Source: Xiphophorus maculatus
Lineage: Eukaryota > Chordata > Actinopteri > Cyprinodontiformes > Poeciliidae
Direction of reading: 5' to 3'
Assembly: GCF_002775205.1 (NCBI RefSeq)
Contig: NC_036454.1
Coordinates: 5,461,882-5,525,881, forward strand
Length of the DNA stretch: 64,000 nt
How positions within the stretch are numbered: the first letter of the stretch is position 1; each line of letters begins with the position of its first letter. Position numbers and translations under genes: made by a program. Positions 44,676 through 57,534 of this stretch are shown in pieces. The notes beneath the pieces are model-generated. The model was given only the letters and a program-made list of their open reading frames with translations, ran no database searches and was not told the DNA's origin.

Positions 44676-45590
44676 GACTTGTATGTGATCTAATGTAAAC
44701 CTCATATGACCTGAAAGTGTCCCGCATACGCAGGAGAGGGCTCAATAACATCACACAGAGAGAGTCTGCTCAGTATTTTGCCAACCGCTATATATATGTA
44801 TATATATGTTTGTATATTTTTGGCCTGCTCTGACCATGTTATTTTAGCAAACTGCCTTGTTTTTAGATTCTGTATACACCAGTTTACAATTATCCAATAA
44901 TTAACATACAAAAAACACCTACCAATATTCCCTGGAGGTTTACTGAAGCTTCCTAATTTTTCTAAAGGTCGATTGGGAGGATCAAGCTCTATTCCAGTGA
45001 AGTCACCTCCCAGTTTTTCCCATAAAACAGACAATATCTATGCAAGGCCTGGTTCAAAAACTTTCCTTTTAATAAACATGACAGCTAGAGTACAGTTAGA
45101 CATTGGTCACTTTTCCTCACTCTGCTAACTTCTCCTACTACTCTCCATACCAGAGTGAAGTTACCCCACGCCCACCGTTCTTCAAACTTAACTAAATTAG
45201 TGTCAAACGTTTGTGCAGTAGAAATGTGTTTGCTACTACCATTGTGAAGATATGAATAACTATTTCTAAAAGGGTCAAACAGCACCCTCTACAAAAAACA
45301 ATTTCGTTTAAATCAACTGTGCTAACATAGCACAATCAATTTATATCCATTTCGTCATGTTAATCTCTCATGACCTCTGTAAACTTTTTATATTAAAAAT
45401 TATGATGGCACAACAACATTTTCTGTTGTGCCATTACAATAACAAAAAATGTTGTTGCATAAATCTAGCACAGTTGATTAACACTATTGGCAACAATGCG
45501 AGATCCAGTAATAAGCCCTGAGCAAAATGGCGGCGTGAATAACAAATCAGAAATGACCAAAATCTCCAAACACTTCCTAACCTTGGATCA
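44676..45590. other. Spacer inside the proposed TRIM 5' intron
   Basis: No coding exon is supported. A small inverted repeat lies near 45404-45470 (GGCACAACAACATTTTCTGT, then GTTGTGCC and TGTTGTTGC). Confidence 0.4.
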
Positions 45591-45740
45591 GCTGAAGTTG
45601 AGACGAGCTTGTGGTTAACTCCTGACGAGTACCGACCGACCAGCAGCCTCCTGCTCCGGCGAGGTGCCGCTTCTTGAGACGGAAAAAGTTTCGGTCCAAC
45701 TTCACAGCTGCTTAAATGTCTCCATCACGGAACTAACAGT
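45590..45740 (-). other. Probable TRIM 5' UTR exon
   Basis: On the minus strand a GC-richer stretch (GTCTCAAGAAGCGGCACCTC, then GCCGGAGCAGGAGG) ends with CTGATCCAAG before GTTAGG, a usable donor. Spliced to the acceptor just before 43984 it would give a non-coding first exon about 1.6 kb upstream of the TRIM coding exon. The transcription start probably lies near the NRF1-like site at 45742. Confidence 0.45.
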
Positions 45741-45741
45741 T

Positions 45742-45751
45742 GCGCATGCGC
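45742..45751. promoter_or_regulatory. NRF1-like palindrome GCGCATGCGC between divergent genes
   Basis: The sequence TTGCGCATGCGCGATA contains a perfect NRF1-type core. It sits between the proposed TRIM first exon (minus) and the plus-strand gene starting at 45946. NRF1 sites are frequent in bidirectional housekeeping-type promoters. Confidence 0.55.
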
Positions 45752-45945
45752 GATAGGTACTGACAGTGCCAGCAGGACCTTCCTCTCGGTCGAAATTATT
45801 TTGGCTTCGAAAAAAGGACCAAAACAAAACCATATTACCTGCACCTCGTTTTCGTTATGTGCCTTCATCTATATAACTCGGCATTTAGACCTGTCTTGTA
45901 TTCAAAGACAGGTAATACTTTATAAAATTCCTTTGTAAAACGTAA

Positions 45946-46970
45946 ATGGCAAGTCCGCTCAGCGATCTAGTGGCTCGGACGTCACGGGACTTGCTGTGCG
46001 CCGCTGCTTTACATCGAGTCAGGAGGGGAAATGACACCATCAGCGAAGAATCTGAGAAAGGGGCGCAAAGTTTTGATATTGTCAACACAACGATAGCAAG
46101 ACAACAAGGTCCACAGGGATCACGTTTCACAGGTCAGTAAAGGCTTTAATTAAAAACATATATAAAGAAAGTGGAGATTAGGTTAGTTATGCTAGCGTAA
46201 CTGTTATCACCTTAGCATGAACTCTTACTGCGCAGTTCGGAGTATTTCGGTTCAATTAACACAAAATAGGGCGACCCACATACATTTTCTGTCAGAAACA
46301 TAAAAATTCAGAAACATAAATCTGCAACAGAAATTTTCTGTTTGGTGTTTGTACGTCCGTTTTTGTGGTTTTTTTTTTAAGTGTTAATTCCTGATGCATT
46401 TGACCGTAATCTTTGCTCTGCGCTCCCGGGGCTGCTGTTTATTGGTTGCCATGGCAACGAGTCTGCTTGTGACGTAAAGTTGACAAACCGAGAGAAAAAA
46501 TAATACAATCACCCGTTTTTCTACATTTTTCCCAGGACAAATTGCATCATTTGTTCGTAGAACGTGGCGATATTCAGAGCAATCATCAAATAGGATGAAA
46601 TATTTCATAAAGCATAAAGAGCCAAGGTTTGTTAAATTTTAAATCATGTTTCCCATTAAGTAAAATTAAATTATGGGCCATTGTAAAGAGAAATTCTCTT
46701 TGTTCTCTCTTGTTTCTAGAACAGTCCTTTCTCGACAGTAAACCTGAAGCTTTCCACTCCGCTTTTAGTTCAATATGGCCAGAAAATGTGAGATTTATAA
46801 TAAAAAATAAAAACTTTCTTCATGTCCTTATATTCCTGTTGGTGTCTAAACTGCGCCTCCTGGTGACGAATTTGAGGAATTGCCACAATAATCACAACCG
46901 GAATCGATTAATTCACATTTTTGGTGAATTCCTGCTAATAAACAAAACAAGAAACAAACATTTTCTGTGA
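45946..46970 (+). CDS. Unrecognised small plus-strand gene, at least two exons
   Basis: The ATG at 45946 opens MASPLSDLVARTSRDLLCAA followed by ALHRVRRGNDTISEESEKGA and runs 187 nt to ACAG before GTCAGT. The next acceptor, TGTTTCTAG at 46719, continues in phase as EQSFLDSKPEAFHSAFSSIW. From there the frame either stays open to a stop at 46970 (145 aa in total, with a hydrophobic segment VLIFLLVSKLRLL) or ends at a GTGAGA donor after PEN (46787), with no later exon visible before anxa3. The amphipathic, arginine-rich N-terminus could be a mitochondrial presequence. I do not recognise the family. Confidence 0.42.
46441..46477. promoter_or_regulatory. RFX X-box with CCAAT and CRE-like motif
   Basis: ATTGG (inverted CCAAT) overlaps GTTGCCATGGCAAC at 46445-46458, a perfect palindromic X-box of the RFX type, followed by TGACGTAA at 46470-46477, a CRE-like site. 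They lie in the intron of the small plus-strand gene and could mark an alternative promoter. Function is inferred from motifs alone. Confidence 0.5.
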
Positions 46971-47395
46971 TGAACAGTGAAGGTTTTTATTTTCTGTAAG
47001 CTGAAAAGACACAAACAAAACAAAAAACTGTGCAAAAGTTTTAAACCAACTTTTAAAACTTCTCTTAAAGTTAAAGAAAGCCATTCTTGTCACCAGTTAA
47101 ATTTGCTTTCATACGGAAGTTCTCCATAATTTGGTTTGTTGCATAGAAGAAGTATTGATAAGAAACTTATGGGTTTTAAAAGTCGTATCAATTTAGAATA
47201 GTTTATAATTTAAATCTAAAACTTGAATTCTGATTTGATGTTTGAGTTTACGTCATAATATGACACCTTTTAGAGCTGAAACTAATTTAATTTATAGTTT
47301 ACGGATGAATTAAACATCAGTGAGAAGGGAAGGGAAGGACAGAAAGCCGACAGGATTAAAGAAACGGATCTATTTTTGTCTTCAGACGGACGACG

Positions 47396-50300
47396 TCAGT
47401 CGTCTCCTCCACAGATCGCCTTCAGACAGTCGCCGTATTCGCCCGACACGTCGGACTGCAGAACAAAAATAAAAACCAAAACAGAACCATTTTAAAGCAA
47501 ATAAAAAAATGTATCTATATAAATCGGACGGACGGACGGATGGATTTTTTTCCATTCTTTAACTGAAACAACCGTCTTTGACCTTTAAGTTTCTGAAGGT
47601 CAGTCCAGCTTCTGTCCACCAGAGAAACTTTTAATCCTTCAGGAAATTTGTCCCGTCTTCATGGGCAGATTAATAATCTCTAGTCTCCTGATTTAACAAA
47701 ACTATTAATCCATAAATATAACAGAGAAGCGAATCAAACCCAGAAACTACTTGGATAACACTTAACTTGACAAAAAGTCGGTGTCGTGTTTTGAAGATGA
47801 AATCCACTATATGAACCAAACACTGAATGAAGTGGTGAAATTCTGGTGAACGTCCGACTCACCTCGATGTCGGACCGCAGAGAGTGTTGGTAGAGTTTCT
47901 TGAACTCTGCTCTGATGTCCAGCAGGTCGATCTCAGACCGGCTCACCATGATCCGGGTCAGAGTGGACTCATCGGTGCCACCGCCCTGAACAGAGACAAA
48001 ACCAGAACTCTGGAGTTTATAGACGACTGACTAAAACCAAAATCAGCGTCGAAAGAATCTTTTGGACTTTGTGGTTGATGACTACAAAACATTTTAGTCG
48101 ACACGCAAAATGTTATGTCTGGTTGGAAACCCTCAGCAAATGTTCCTGAAACATGGTGGTGGCAGCATCATGGTGTGGGGTTCCTTTTATTCAGTAGGAA
48201 CAAGGAAGCAAAGCAGAGTTTCTACTAACAGAATAAACATCAAAGAAAACCCAAGTTTCAAGTTTTTCTTTATTTTAAAACCTAAACATTGAAATTAAAT
48301 GTTTGGTTTAAAAAATACCCAAAATTTATTTAGTAGATATAAAAAAACTAAAACTTTATCCCTTTTGAAATGTGCTCTGGAACTAACATGTATAAAAGCT
48401 GATTTACCTTCATGCTCTCATGCAGCAGTTCTGCAAAATACGCCGGTAAACTCTTCGCACATTTCACTGCAGAAAGAAAGAGTTGTTACAAAAGCAGCAT
48501 TTTAGTATCAGCAGCAAGTTTTAAATGGTGTGTGAGGGCTATCTGAGATAGAAAAAAACGAGCAAATTTCCACCAAAAAATATTCTAGAAAATGTTTGAA
48601 TTTGAGAAGTTGAAAATGTGCTATTAAAAACACAGAAATTGACATTAAGCTCAGAAATTCTGGAAAAATCTGGAAATTTCAAACATAGGAAAGTCTCAAA
48701 TTTGCTACAGAAAATCCAGAAATTGAGATTAATGTTAGAAATATTCTAAAAAAAAAACATTTAAATTTCTCAGTTTGAAAAGTTACAGAATGAGAATTAT
48801 AGAAAAAGGTTGTTTTTTCTAAAACTCAAAAATGTTTTGACTTTTGGCACTTCAAAACAATTTTAAATCTCAGAAATGTTGAAGAAATGAAGTTGGAAAT
48901 TTCAAATTTTCAAGTCAAAAATTTGCTAGAAAAACAAAAATATTTCTTTTCCCAAAACCAAAAACATTTGACACTTGAAAATCAGAAATTTTTCAATTTT
49001 CTTTCAATTTTTTCAAAATTTTGAGATTAATTTCAAATCTTAGGAAAAAAACTTCAAAGGCTCAAAGTTTTGAGCTTTAGAAATTTTCTGAGTCGAAAAT
49101 GTTCCACCTTTGAAACTTAGACATTTTGAGATGAATCAGAAATTTTCAAAACAAAAAAACCAAAACCAAACAAAAAAACAAAACAAAATAAAAAGCACAA
49201 GAACAATTAGTAAATATAAAAGGTCTAAAATGTGCTAGAAAAAACCTCAGGAATTTTTAGATTAATTTCAGAAATCCTCTATAAAAACAAGAAAACGTCT
49301 GAGTTTGACAAGTAGAAAATTTGCTGGCAATAATGTACTCCTTTTTTTCTTTCCCTTTCTCTCTACATTAGCTCTCATTCGCTGTTGTAGTTTAAACTTC
49401 TAGAATCGGTACAGGAAAATAAATGTTGTTTTTGTGGATGGAAACCAGTTTACCAACGGCCACCAGCAGCTCCTCCAGTTCGCCAGACATTTCTCCTTCG
49501 ATGCTCTGCTGCAGCGTTTTCCCGCTGATGTTCTTGTATTCGATTAGAACTGCAGAAAAATGGCCGTCACTTTACATTTGTAATAATCGCGGTTTTGTCT
49601 TTGGGTTTCCAAACAGAGCCGGTCTTACTCTGCCTGAGCTGAGGTATGCTTCTTTTGCAGAGGATCTCAATAAACTTGGACTCATCTGTGCCCCACTTCT
49701 TCTCCCCGGCTTTGTAAAGTGTCTTAGGGCAAAAAATATTGAAGTTCAAAACAAAATAGAAACATATCAATTGTATTTTTTGGGTTTAGTTTCTTCACCT
49801 CGGCGTCTTCCTTTGCTTTTCCTACATCTACAGAGTCGCTCCCGTCCCTCTCACCCTGCAAACAGCAGAATTCACTTTATTCCTGTTTTATAAGTTTTTA
49901 TCATCATCCTGCTGTGTTACATTTTAAATAGAGCTGTAAACATTAACAAATGGATGAGGATGAGCGACTCTCGCCTCACTGTTACATTAGAAATGAATGG
50001 AAAGGAACATTTATAAATGAACATTTAAAACAAAATCACTTCCTTTAAACCTTCCTGAATATAAAAACTTGAAAAACTGCTAATTTGACAGTCCTTCCAA
50101 CTTCTAATGGGTTGGAAGGTCGTGCACAACTGTGTCCATGTTTATATTTCAAGCTTACTTAGGCATTGTGATTAATCGTGATTAATCTGATTAAAATAAT
50201 TGATTGACAGCTCTAGTTATGAGTTAAGTGTGTAAGTTTTTTTGCGGTAATTTTCTGAATTTTTTCTAGACCTTTGCCAGGAGAATAAGCGCTTTGGAAA

Positions 50301-53300
50301 AATCTCCAGAAACTTCACTCCCCAACTTCTCAATCAAGTCTTTCTTTGTTTCTGCAGGGGAAAAAGACGGAGGTCATAAATCTGTTTTCGGCAACAAAAC
50401 CCATAAACTAAGATGGAAGACGCTTCTTTACCGTTTAGGTAAACGTCTTTGAGAGCTTTGATTTGCTGCTTGGACCTGGAGGCAAAGATTTCAATCAGGA
50501 TGCAGTCTTTTGTACCAGCTCCCTGCAGTAAATCAAATTTTATACAAATGATGTTGTACAGTAATAAACGCTGTTTAATTTTTAAAAAAAAGTTTTTGAA
50601 AAGGAGCTATGTGAGCGTACTTTCATGGCTCGGGTGACTTCGTGGCAGTCGTACGCTGCAGGGGGAGTGATGAGCGCCAGCAGCAGCTTCTCAAAGTTTC
50701 CGCCCGTGTCGCCTTTCAGGTCTTTCTCCAGCGTCTGAAACGTAAATAGAGGCGACAGATCCAGAGGTTTACTCTGCGTGTTCAGGACCACGCCCTTGAA
50801 AATAAAGCAAATACAGAAAATAAAGCAAACGAAGCGCTGTAACGACTTAATAATGGGAGAGCATCTGTGTTTCAGCAGGTCAGAGTTAGGTTACATTTAC
50901 TCGGTTAAACGTAAATTAATTGAATAAATTCAAATACTCAATTAACTTGAATAAATTATTTGAATGATTTACTTAATTAAAATACTCTTGGAAATAAACT
51001 TTCAAAAAGATACTGCAGTAACAGTTTGGAAAAAATGTGCTTTTAGTAGTATTTTTACTATGCTGTACTTTTTACTTGAGTAATTTTATTATGAAGTATT
51101 TCTTCTCTTACTTGAATAAAATATCTGGATTTTCTACCCACTGAATGAAAACCAAACATGTTTTAACCAAAACTTCACCAGATACACACACCTGCAGTTT
51201 TTGTGAAAACTTTTTTTATCTAAAGAAACTGATTTAAAAATAAAAAAATCTTTTACCTAATGTTATATTTTATTACTTACATGATTTATTGTCATTTTGG
51301 TCCTTAAACTACCAACATTTCCACTAAACTTTACATTTTGGTCTGTCTGATGAGGTAAATTTTAAATATTAAATTATGTTTTTGCATATCCTTTCTACCA
51401 AATACTCCTTTAGTTTTATTTGACTAATTTCTTGGATACTTTTTACCTTTACTTGATTAAAAATATGCTACCGTATCGTTACTCTTACTTTTGTACAAGT
51501 ACTTTGCTTACAGTAAAGCTCCTTTTTGATTCAATAATTCAAGATTTTATTCTAACATGATTGATTAATAAACTGAATTTATACCAAACAATATTCCTAA
51601 GCACCAAATGTATCACCGTCCAGAATGTTTTACATGCAATCCTGATTCCAGTGACTGGATTACTTTTAATCTCCCATGTATTTGGTGAAGGTGCTGCAGC
51701 AGGGAAACACCTAAACACACAGGAAGCCGCTGTGAGCAAACTGCCAGACTGCAGCCAGTTTTCCTGCTAATTTAAGTGCAATCCATTATTCAGGGTTTCT
51801 ATGCCTGTGATATATTTGTTTTCACTTGTTTAATAAAATATAAAAAAGGTTTGAAAGTAAACAGGTTGTCAAGTCATTAAAAAACCACAATTAAGTCGTT
51901 TTAATGCCAGAACAGCAAATAGAAATATTTTTAGTTTCAGAATTGACACAATATTTGGGGTTTCTCCTTAATCGTTTATTTATTCCAAGTCCTGCCATCA
52001 TGGCAACATTCACTCTTTAAATAATAATTTTTTAAAAATTATAAAAAATTATTTGCTGAACAAATACAATAAGGTCTGACTGTTTTTCTTTTATTTCTTG
52101 GAATTATTTTAGAAAATATATAGAAAATATTCAGCTGCTTTAAATTAAATTATACTATAGGTATAATTTAATTTAAACTTTGTGTCTGTACAATTGACAG
52201 GAATTCAAATATCGTTGATCTATTTCTGTACTGGTTTGTGCTTTGTCTTCATTCACTTATTTATGAAAATGTTAAAAACGACAGAAAAATAAACACAAAA
52301 ATAACAAGTTGCATGTTTTCTTGATATTATTTATTCAAATAAATCAAAATGAGCACATAATCTGTTCGAAGTGAATATATGAAGCACAAATGTGAAAATT
52401 TGGACTAATAACATTGGAGAACACGACTTATTTTTTTATTCTTTTTTCTGTGTCTGGTAAAAGTCACTCCTGTTTAATTTTTTATAAAATTACAATGTGT
52501 TTCTATTCAGGAAAGTGAGTTATAGGAGATCTTAACATTAAAAAAAATCCTCATTTATTTCTCATTTAACGATTAGAAACCCGATTCACAACATTTCAAT
52601 AGTAATATAGTAATAAAATGAAGAAAATCTTACTCTGCCGGTGGCTTTTTCATACGCTTTGCAGATGAGCTGCCTCTGATCGTTGCTTCTTTGTGTCAGG
52701 ATTTCAATCAGGACTTTCTCATTTGTCCCTAAAAAATAGAAAATAACAATGAAACATGAATCTCTGTTTCTGTCATATATCTGGAGACAATTTACGTTAA
52801 ATGAAGCACAAAAAGTAGTAGATTTGTTTCAATTTCAAAACAACGGCCATCAACCTGAAGGACGTTTTTAACAAAAATGATTAGTTAATCTGATTTTTAG
52901 AAATTAAACAGTTTTACACCAATCTGTCTTAAAACGTTTTGAAGACAAAAAGCAAACACAAGTTTTCTCCAAATAAAAAATGAAAAAGTAAGCTTAACAA
53001 ATATAGTGTGAAGGGATTTAAAACGTGTACCGAGTCCTTCAATGGCGTCCTTCAGAGCTGCAGCGTCTTTTTCTGCATCAAAGTTTGCTTTAGGCTTGAT
53101 GGTTCCTCTCTGTCCGTTCTAAAACAGACATTCAGATTTAACAATTGATTAAAACCCTGCAGAGTTTCTCATATAGAAAAATCAGAGTTGGACTCACTTC
53201 AGCAGCAGAATATGACGGTGAATCCACAAGACTTTCCAAATCATCCTGAAAATAAATGGATTTAGCATGTAAAACTCTTAAATAAAAACTTTAAAAATAT

Positions 53301-53335
53301 AAAAGAAAAACCTCTCTCACCCATAAAGAAGCCAT
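47396..53335 (-). CDS. anxa3: Annexin A3, 13 coding exons, 339 aa
   Basis: Exons 53335-53321, 53245-53198, 53118-53031, 52728-52634, 50734-50621, 50522-50432, 50351-50272, 49855-49799, 49722-49629, 49549-49454, 48466-48408, 47985-47863 and 47455-47396 join in phase to 1020 nt. A non-coding first exon ends at 54155 before GTGAGT. The protein starts [14 protein letters not shown], close to human ANXA3 (MASIW), and ends [16 protein letters not shown]. Four annexin repeats carry the calcium-site signatures [21 protein letters not shown] and [26 protein letters not shown] in repeat 4 is almost the human sequence. Annexins bind acidic phospholipids with calcium. Human ANXA3 is 323 aa; here the first coding exons differ and are longer. 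It lies just downstream of fras1 in the same orientation, as in mammals. No broken exon is seen. Confidence 0.95.
48125..48220 (+). mobile_element. Tc1/mariner transposase fragment
   Basis: The frame [15 protein letters not shown] contains the hallmark of Tc1 transposases around the second catalytic region. Only about 30 residues are left, without ends. It lies in an anxa3 intron, opposite strand. Confidence 0.8.
48530..49340. repeat. Simple AT-rich dispersed repeat (CAGAAATTT / AAAATTTGCTAGAAAAA)
   Basis: Degenerate repeating phrases such as CTCAGAAATTTCTGAG, TTTGAAAAGTC and TTTGCTAGAAAAAC fill this anxa3 intron. A shorter block of the same type is at 54425-54660. No coding sense. Confidence 0.65.
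50885..51530 (-). mobile_element. Short DNA element of the ACTCAAGTAAAAGTA family, minus strand
   Basis: TACTTTTTACTTGAGTAATT, TTCTACCCACTGAATGAAAA and ACACCTGCAGTTTTTGT are the reverse complement of blocks seen at 4600-5160 and 60045-60625. It lies in an anxa3 intron. Confidence 0.55.
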
Positions 53336-53397
53336 GATGAATGTAGCTCTTCTGTAAGACATAAGAAACAATCTTAATCTCAGTTGTACATTTAAAT

Positions 53398-53790
53398 ACA
53401 CTGCAAAAACATTCAATTTTACCAAGTATTTTTGGTCTAGTTTCTACTGTAAATTTCTTAGTACACTTGAAATAAGACAAAATTAACTTACAAGAAACTT
53501 TTCAGCAAGATATAAGATTTTTATTTTAAGTAAATAATTACTTAATATTGATTAAATAATGCTAGTTACATTGGCCGATTTTTATTTCACGTACAGGATA
53601 TTTTTTCTCATGTTTTAAGTGAAACTAGTCTTTTTTCATCAATATTAGGAATTATTAAATTAAAACAAGCTCATATATCTTAATGAAAAGTTTCTTCTAA
53701 GTTAGTTTTCTCATGTCAAGTGTACTTAAGATATTTCAACTAGAAACTAGACAAGAATCCTTGGCAAGATTTTGTGTTTTTACAGTGTAC
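53398..53790. mobile_element. Palindromic MITE-like element, CACTGCAAAAAC ends
   Basis: The left half (AAATAAGACAAAATTAACTT, ACAAGAAACTTTTCAGCAAG) is mirrored on the right (TTAATGAAAAGTTTCTTCTA, AGTTAGTTTTCTCATGTCAA). Ends are CACTGCAAAAAC and GTTTTTACAGTG. It lies in intron 1 of anxa3. Confidence 0.75.
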
Positions 53791-54659
53791 TAAACAAATA
53801 ATCAAGAGGCATCGGTTGAAATCTGTCATAGATTAAAGATTATTAAAATATGAATTAGATGTAGCGAGTGGTGAACTGTCGTACTTTATCGCGTTTTAAA
53901 AATGTATTTATATGTAGAGACTTTTTCTTCGGCTTTGGTGGAACCAGAACAGGAAACATGCAAATACGTTGCTGTGTAAAATGAGACCAGCTTTGCATTG
54001 AACCAGTGACTAAAGGCAGATTGATGGAACTGTAAAAGAAAAGTCTGCTTTCTGTACAAACCGGGTACTTTAAACCTTCTAATTATGCAAAAATAAAACT
54101 TTTAGAAACCAGAAACTTACAGCTAAATTAAACAAGCAAAGGAGAGAAACTCACCTTTGTCTCTGAAGTGGAATGTTTCTTTCCGCCACACCTTCTGCTT
54201 ACCTGGAAACTCTGAATCCACCTGTAAAGAAAACAGTTGGCCACACCTGTTTGGCACAGTCAGATGATGCCTTCAGGGACTGCTCGTAAAATCCAGTTAC
54301 TAACCAGTTTAATCCCCTCCAGATAAAAGAACACGACTTTTAGATTTGTAGTGAAACCAAATGTTACTTATAAACTTTGCGACGGCCATAATAGACAAAA
54401 ACACAAAATAGTAATACATTTCCAAGAAGAAAAAACCTGGGGAATCTCAGAAATTTTCTAGAAAAAAAATCTGAATTTTCCAAGTTTGAAAAGTAGAATA
54501 TGAGCTAGAAAAAACTCAGAAATTTCTGATTTTGAAAAGTCAACAATTTGCAAGGAAAAACTGAAAAATTCTGATCTAAATCTCAGAATTTTTCTCACAA
54601 AAACTAAAGAAATTTCTGAGCTTGAAAAGTCAAAAATTGGTGAGAAAAAACTTTTAGAT

Positions 54660-56780
54660 TAATCGACGATATATTAGGGCAGCAATATCAATACTGCAGA
54701 TATTGAAACAGCAAACATTGGTGTCACTCAAGACTTTTGCCCATGAGTATTTCAAGCTTTAAAAATACACAAATTAAAAAGTGTCAAACCATAAATAACA
54801 TAGTAAATGGACAAAAAACTGATTTTTAATTTTACAGTTATTTTATTACTAAAAAAGGCACCAAATACAGGCATCATACTAATATTATTGTGTTTTCCAA
54901 AAATTATAGCACCAAAAATATATTTTTTTTCCTCCCAAAATCCCCCGTTTTCATGTTTTTATAGGCACACATTTGAAAAAGAAGTGGTGTTATTAGATAA
55001 ATACAAACCAGTGTCAAACACTTTAAAAACAACATCAGTAGCTGGACTGTAATGTAACAAATCAGACGAATGAAACATAAATGAATGAAGAGTAACAGAG
55101 TGAGATCTGAGTCTTTGGGCCGAACAAAGGCAGGCGGACGCATCATTCTTATAATAACAAGGTTTTTAAATGTGGTTACTTTCATTCAGACATTAGTAAG
55201 GCTGAAGCAGTCATTAGGGTGAACGGGTTTATTACAGTCACACTCAGACGCTCTTCGATTGAAATACTTTGGACGATCTGTTCTCAGTCTCATGAGCAAA
55301 AATACTGCATGGCACTTAGAAATCGGCAGCTGATTGGATTACAGTACAAGCACGGAAATAAAAAGTGTTAAAAATAAATCATTGTCAAAATGTCAGTAAG
55401 TATAACTCTATAAACCCCCTTTAACAGTGGATAAACACCAAGCTAGTTGATAAAATAAATGGCTCTCAAGTGAAAACAGAGAGAACTTTATATTAAATTA
55501 AAACATTAAATATCATAAAAATTAGAATTGATGAAGAAGAGAGTAAAATAGTTTTGTCCAGGCTACAATAACACAGCAGATACAACTTTTCTTTAGCGAT
55601 GCACCGATACGATATCAATATGTTTCAAATCAGTAATAATTGTGTGGATTTCATTGTGTGTGTAATAAATCTGTATAATGTTGAGAATGAAAATAAAAAT
55701 ATGAGACTCTTTTTTTTCAATTTTAAAATTTTTGGAGATTAAACTATTTAGTTTTTCCCCCCATTTTTATATATTCAGTTTATGAAAACTTATAGGGGGC
55801 CTTTATTAGTTATTTTATATTGTATTTAGAATTAAAACAGCTGGGGGCTTTTTTATTAAGCAGATTGTTTTTAGAAGCAGTAGAAACCCAAATGTAAGTA
55901 CAAATAGGTGCAAAATGTGAGTCTGCATAATAGAAAAAATAAAAAATAAAATATGTCTTTTGTTACCAAAATAGATTGTGTTCAAAGCATGACAGGTCGT
56001 ACAGGTGAGAGTAGAATGGCATTAATCCAGCGTAAAAGGGGGTGTAATCAAGGCTTAAAATGCTTTTTAATTAAATAAGTCAAAGCTCTTCCTTGTGAAG
56101 AAAAGACTAAGTTGTGATATAATTGCACTTGAAGGCATCGTTCATCTTTTTATTTGCACTCACTCAGCCTGCAACAAAAGCAGCTTTGTTTGTGCTTTAT
56201 GTTTAAACAACTTCAGCAGGTGGAGAGGTTGTTCCAGTTAATTTATCTGCAGGATGATTGTGTGACATACGAGGTAAAGATGCAGGAAAGGAGGACATTT
56301 TTCCTCGCCTGCCTCTTCGTTCAGCAGTGAAATGAAACGACGCAGCAGATAGAAACCATCAGAGTCTGAGCTACTGTTCACCTTTCGGTGGTGAAACCGA
56401 GATGAATGTCGACTAAAAAGAGAAATAAAAATGGAAATCAGATGCAGCTGAGCAGTTTGTGGATTCCTGAGGTAGCCCAGTGGGCTGAACGTCACACGTT
56501 TCCCTTTTTTTTTCTCAAAGTGGTATAAAAATACATAAACAAAACATTCCTTTAAGTACAAATTTTCAGTTTAGAAAATACCAATTTTGATGCTGTTTTG
56601 TTGTCCTTCGTCAGTAGCTGCATTTCTGTTACAAATGTGTGCAAAACATTGTCAATATTCTTCTAATTTAGAAAAAAAAAATTATTTTGCAACACTGTTT
56701 CCATTACATCAGAAACACAATTAAAATCACACCTGAATAAGTTTGTTCACACATTAAGTTATTAAAAAACATGACGCTCA
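54660..56780. other. Intergenic spacer between anxa3 and fras1
   Basis: No exon is supported. The anxa3 promoter should lie near 54230-54300 but shows no distinctive motif. Several open frames of 80-110 residues are AT-rich and lack any conserved look. Confidence 0.4.
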
Positions 56781-56789
56781 ATTATCCTT

Positions 56790-57345
56790 CAACCACTTCC
56801 TGTCATCTTCTTTGTAGTTTTTGCCAGTAGTAACATCTGGCTGTTGATCACATGACTCGTAGTGATTCGAAGAACATGTTTTTGTTATGGTTTTACGAAA
56901 TACACATTTTGATAAGGCCGGGAAAAAAATGACCTGAGCACCAAACTTACTGAAAACTAGCTTTTTAAAAATTGGTGTGCTTTCATTAGGCAGATTTATT
57001 TTCAAGATGTCAAATTGAAAACTCAAAAGATGTCATTGAAAAGATGTCATCTTGGAAATCTCTCGGAATTTGACATTCCGAGAGATTTTTCTTTTAATTG
57101 CTGTATTTTGATTAAGCAAATTTATTTTCAAAATGTCGGGTCAATGGAAACAGAGATATTGACCATAAAAATGCGCAATTGTTTAACAAATAGTTTTTTT
57201 TTGGCTGTATCTAAATTGGTTTACCTTGCAATACTGCAATGGCAACACTTTCTTCGCATGGAAAAAGTCACATGATCAACAACCGGATGTTTCCACTGGT
57301 GAAAACCAAGAGGAAGACGACGACAGGATGTAGTTGGAGAGTCAT
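56790..57345. mobile_element. Element with long inverted ends
   Basis: The left end CACTTCCTGTCATCTTCTTT and TCTGGCTGTTGATCACATGA are mirrored on the right by TCACATGATCAACAACCGGA and GAGGAAGACGACGACAGGAT. The arms are about 65 bp. In the middle (about 57056-57087) a perfect 13-bp hairpin (AATCTCTCGGAAT / ATTCCGAGAGATT) occurs. A related half is at 7060-7335. No open frame that I can support. Confidence 0.6.
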
Positions 57346-57534
57346 GCGTGGCATGTTTATCTGATGACTTGTCTCGATAAGAAACTTATTCTCGTGTGAT
57401 TTTAACTGCGTTTCACATTTAACAGAAACACTGCCACTGCGTAATTGTGTTTTTTTTTGGTATTAGTGGAATATTGACAAAGTTTTGCTCACATTTGTGA
57501 CAGAAAAGAAGCCAACGGAAACGCAGCGAGTGTT

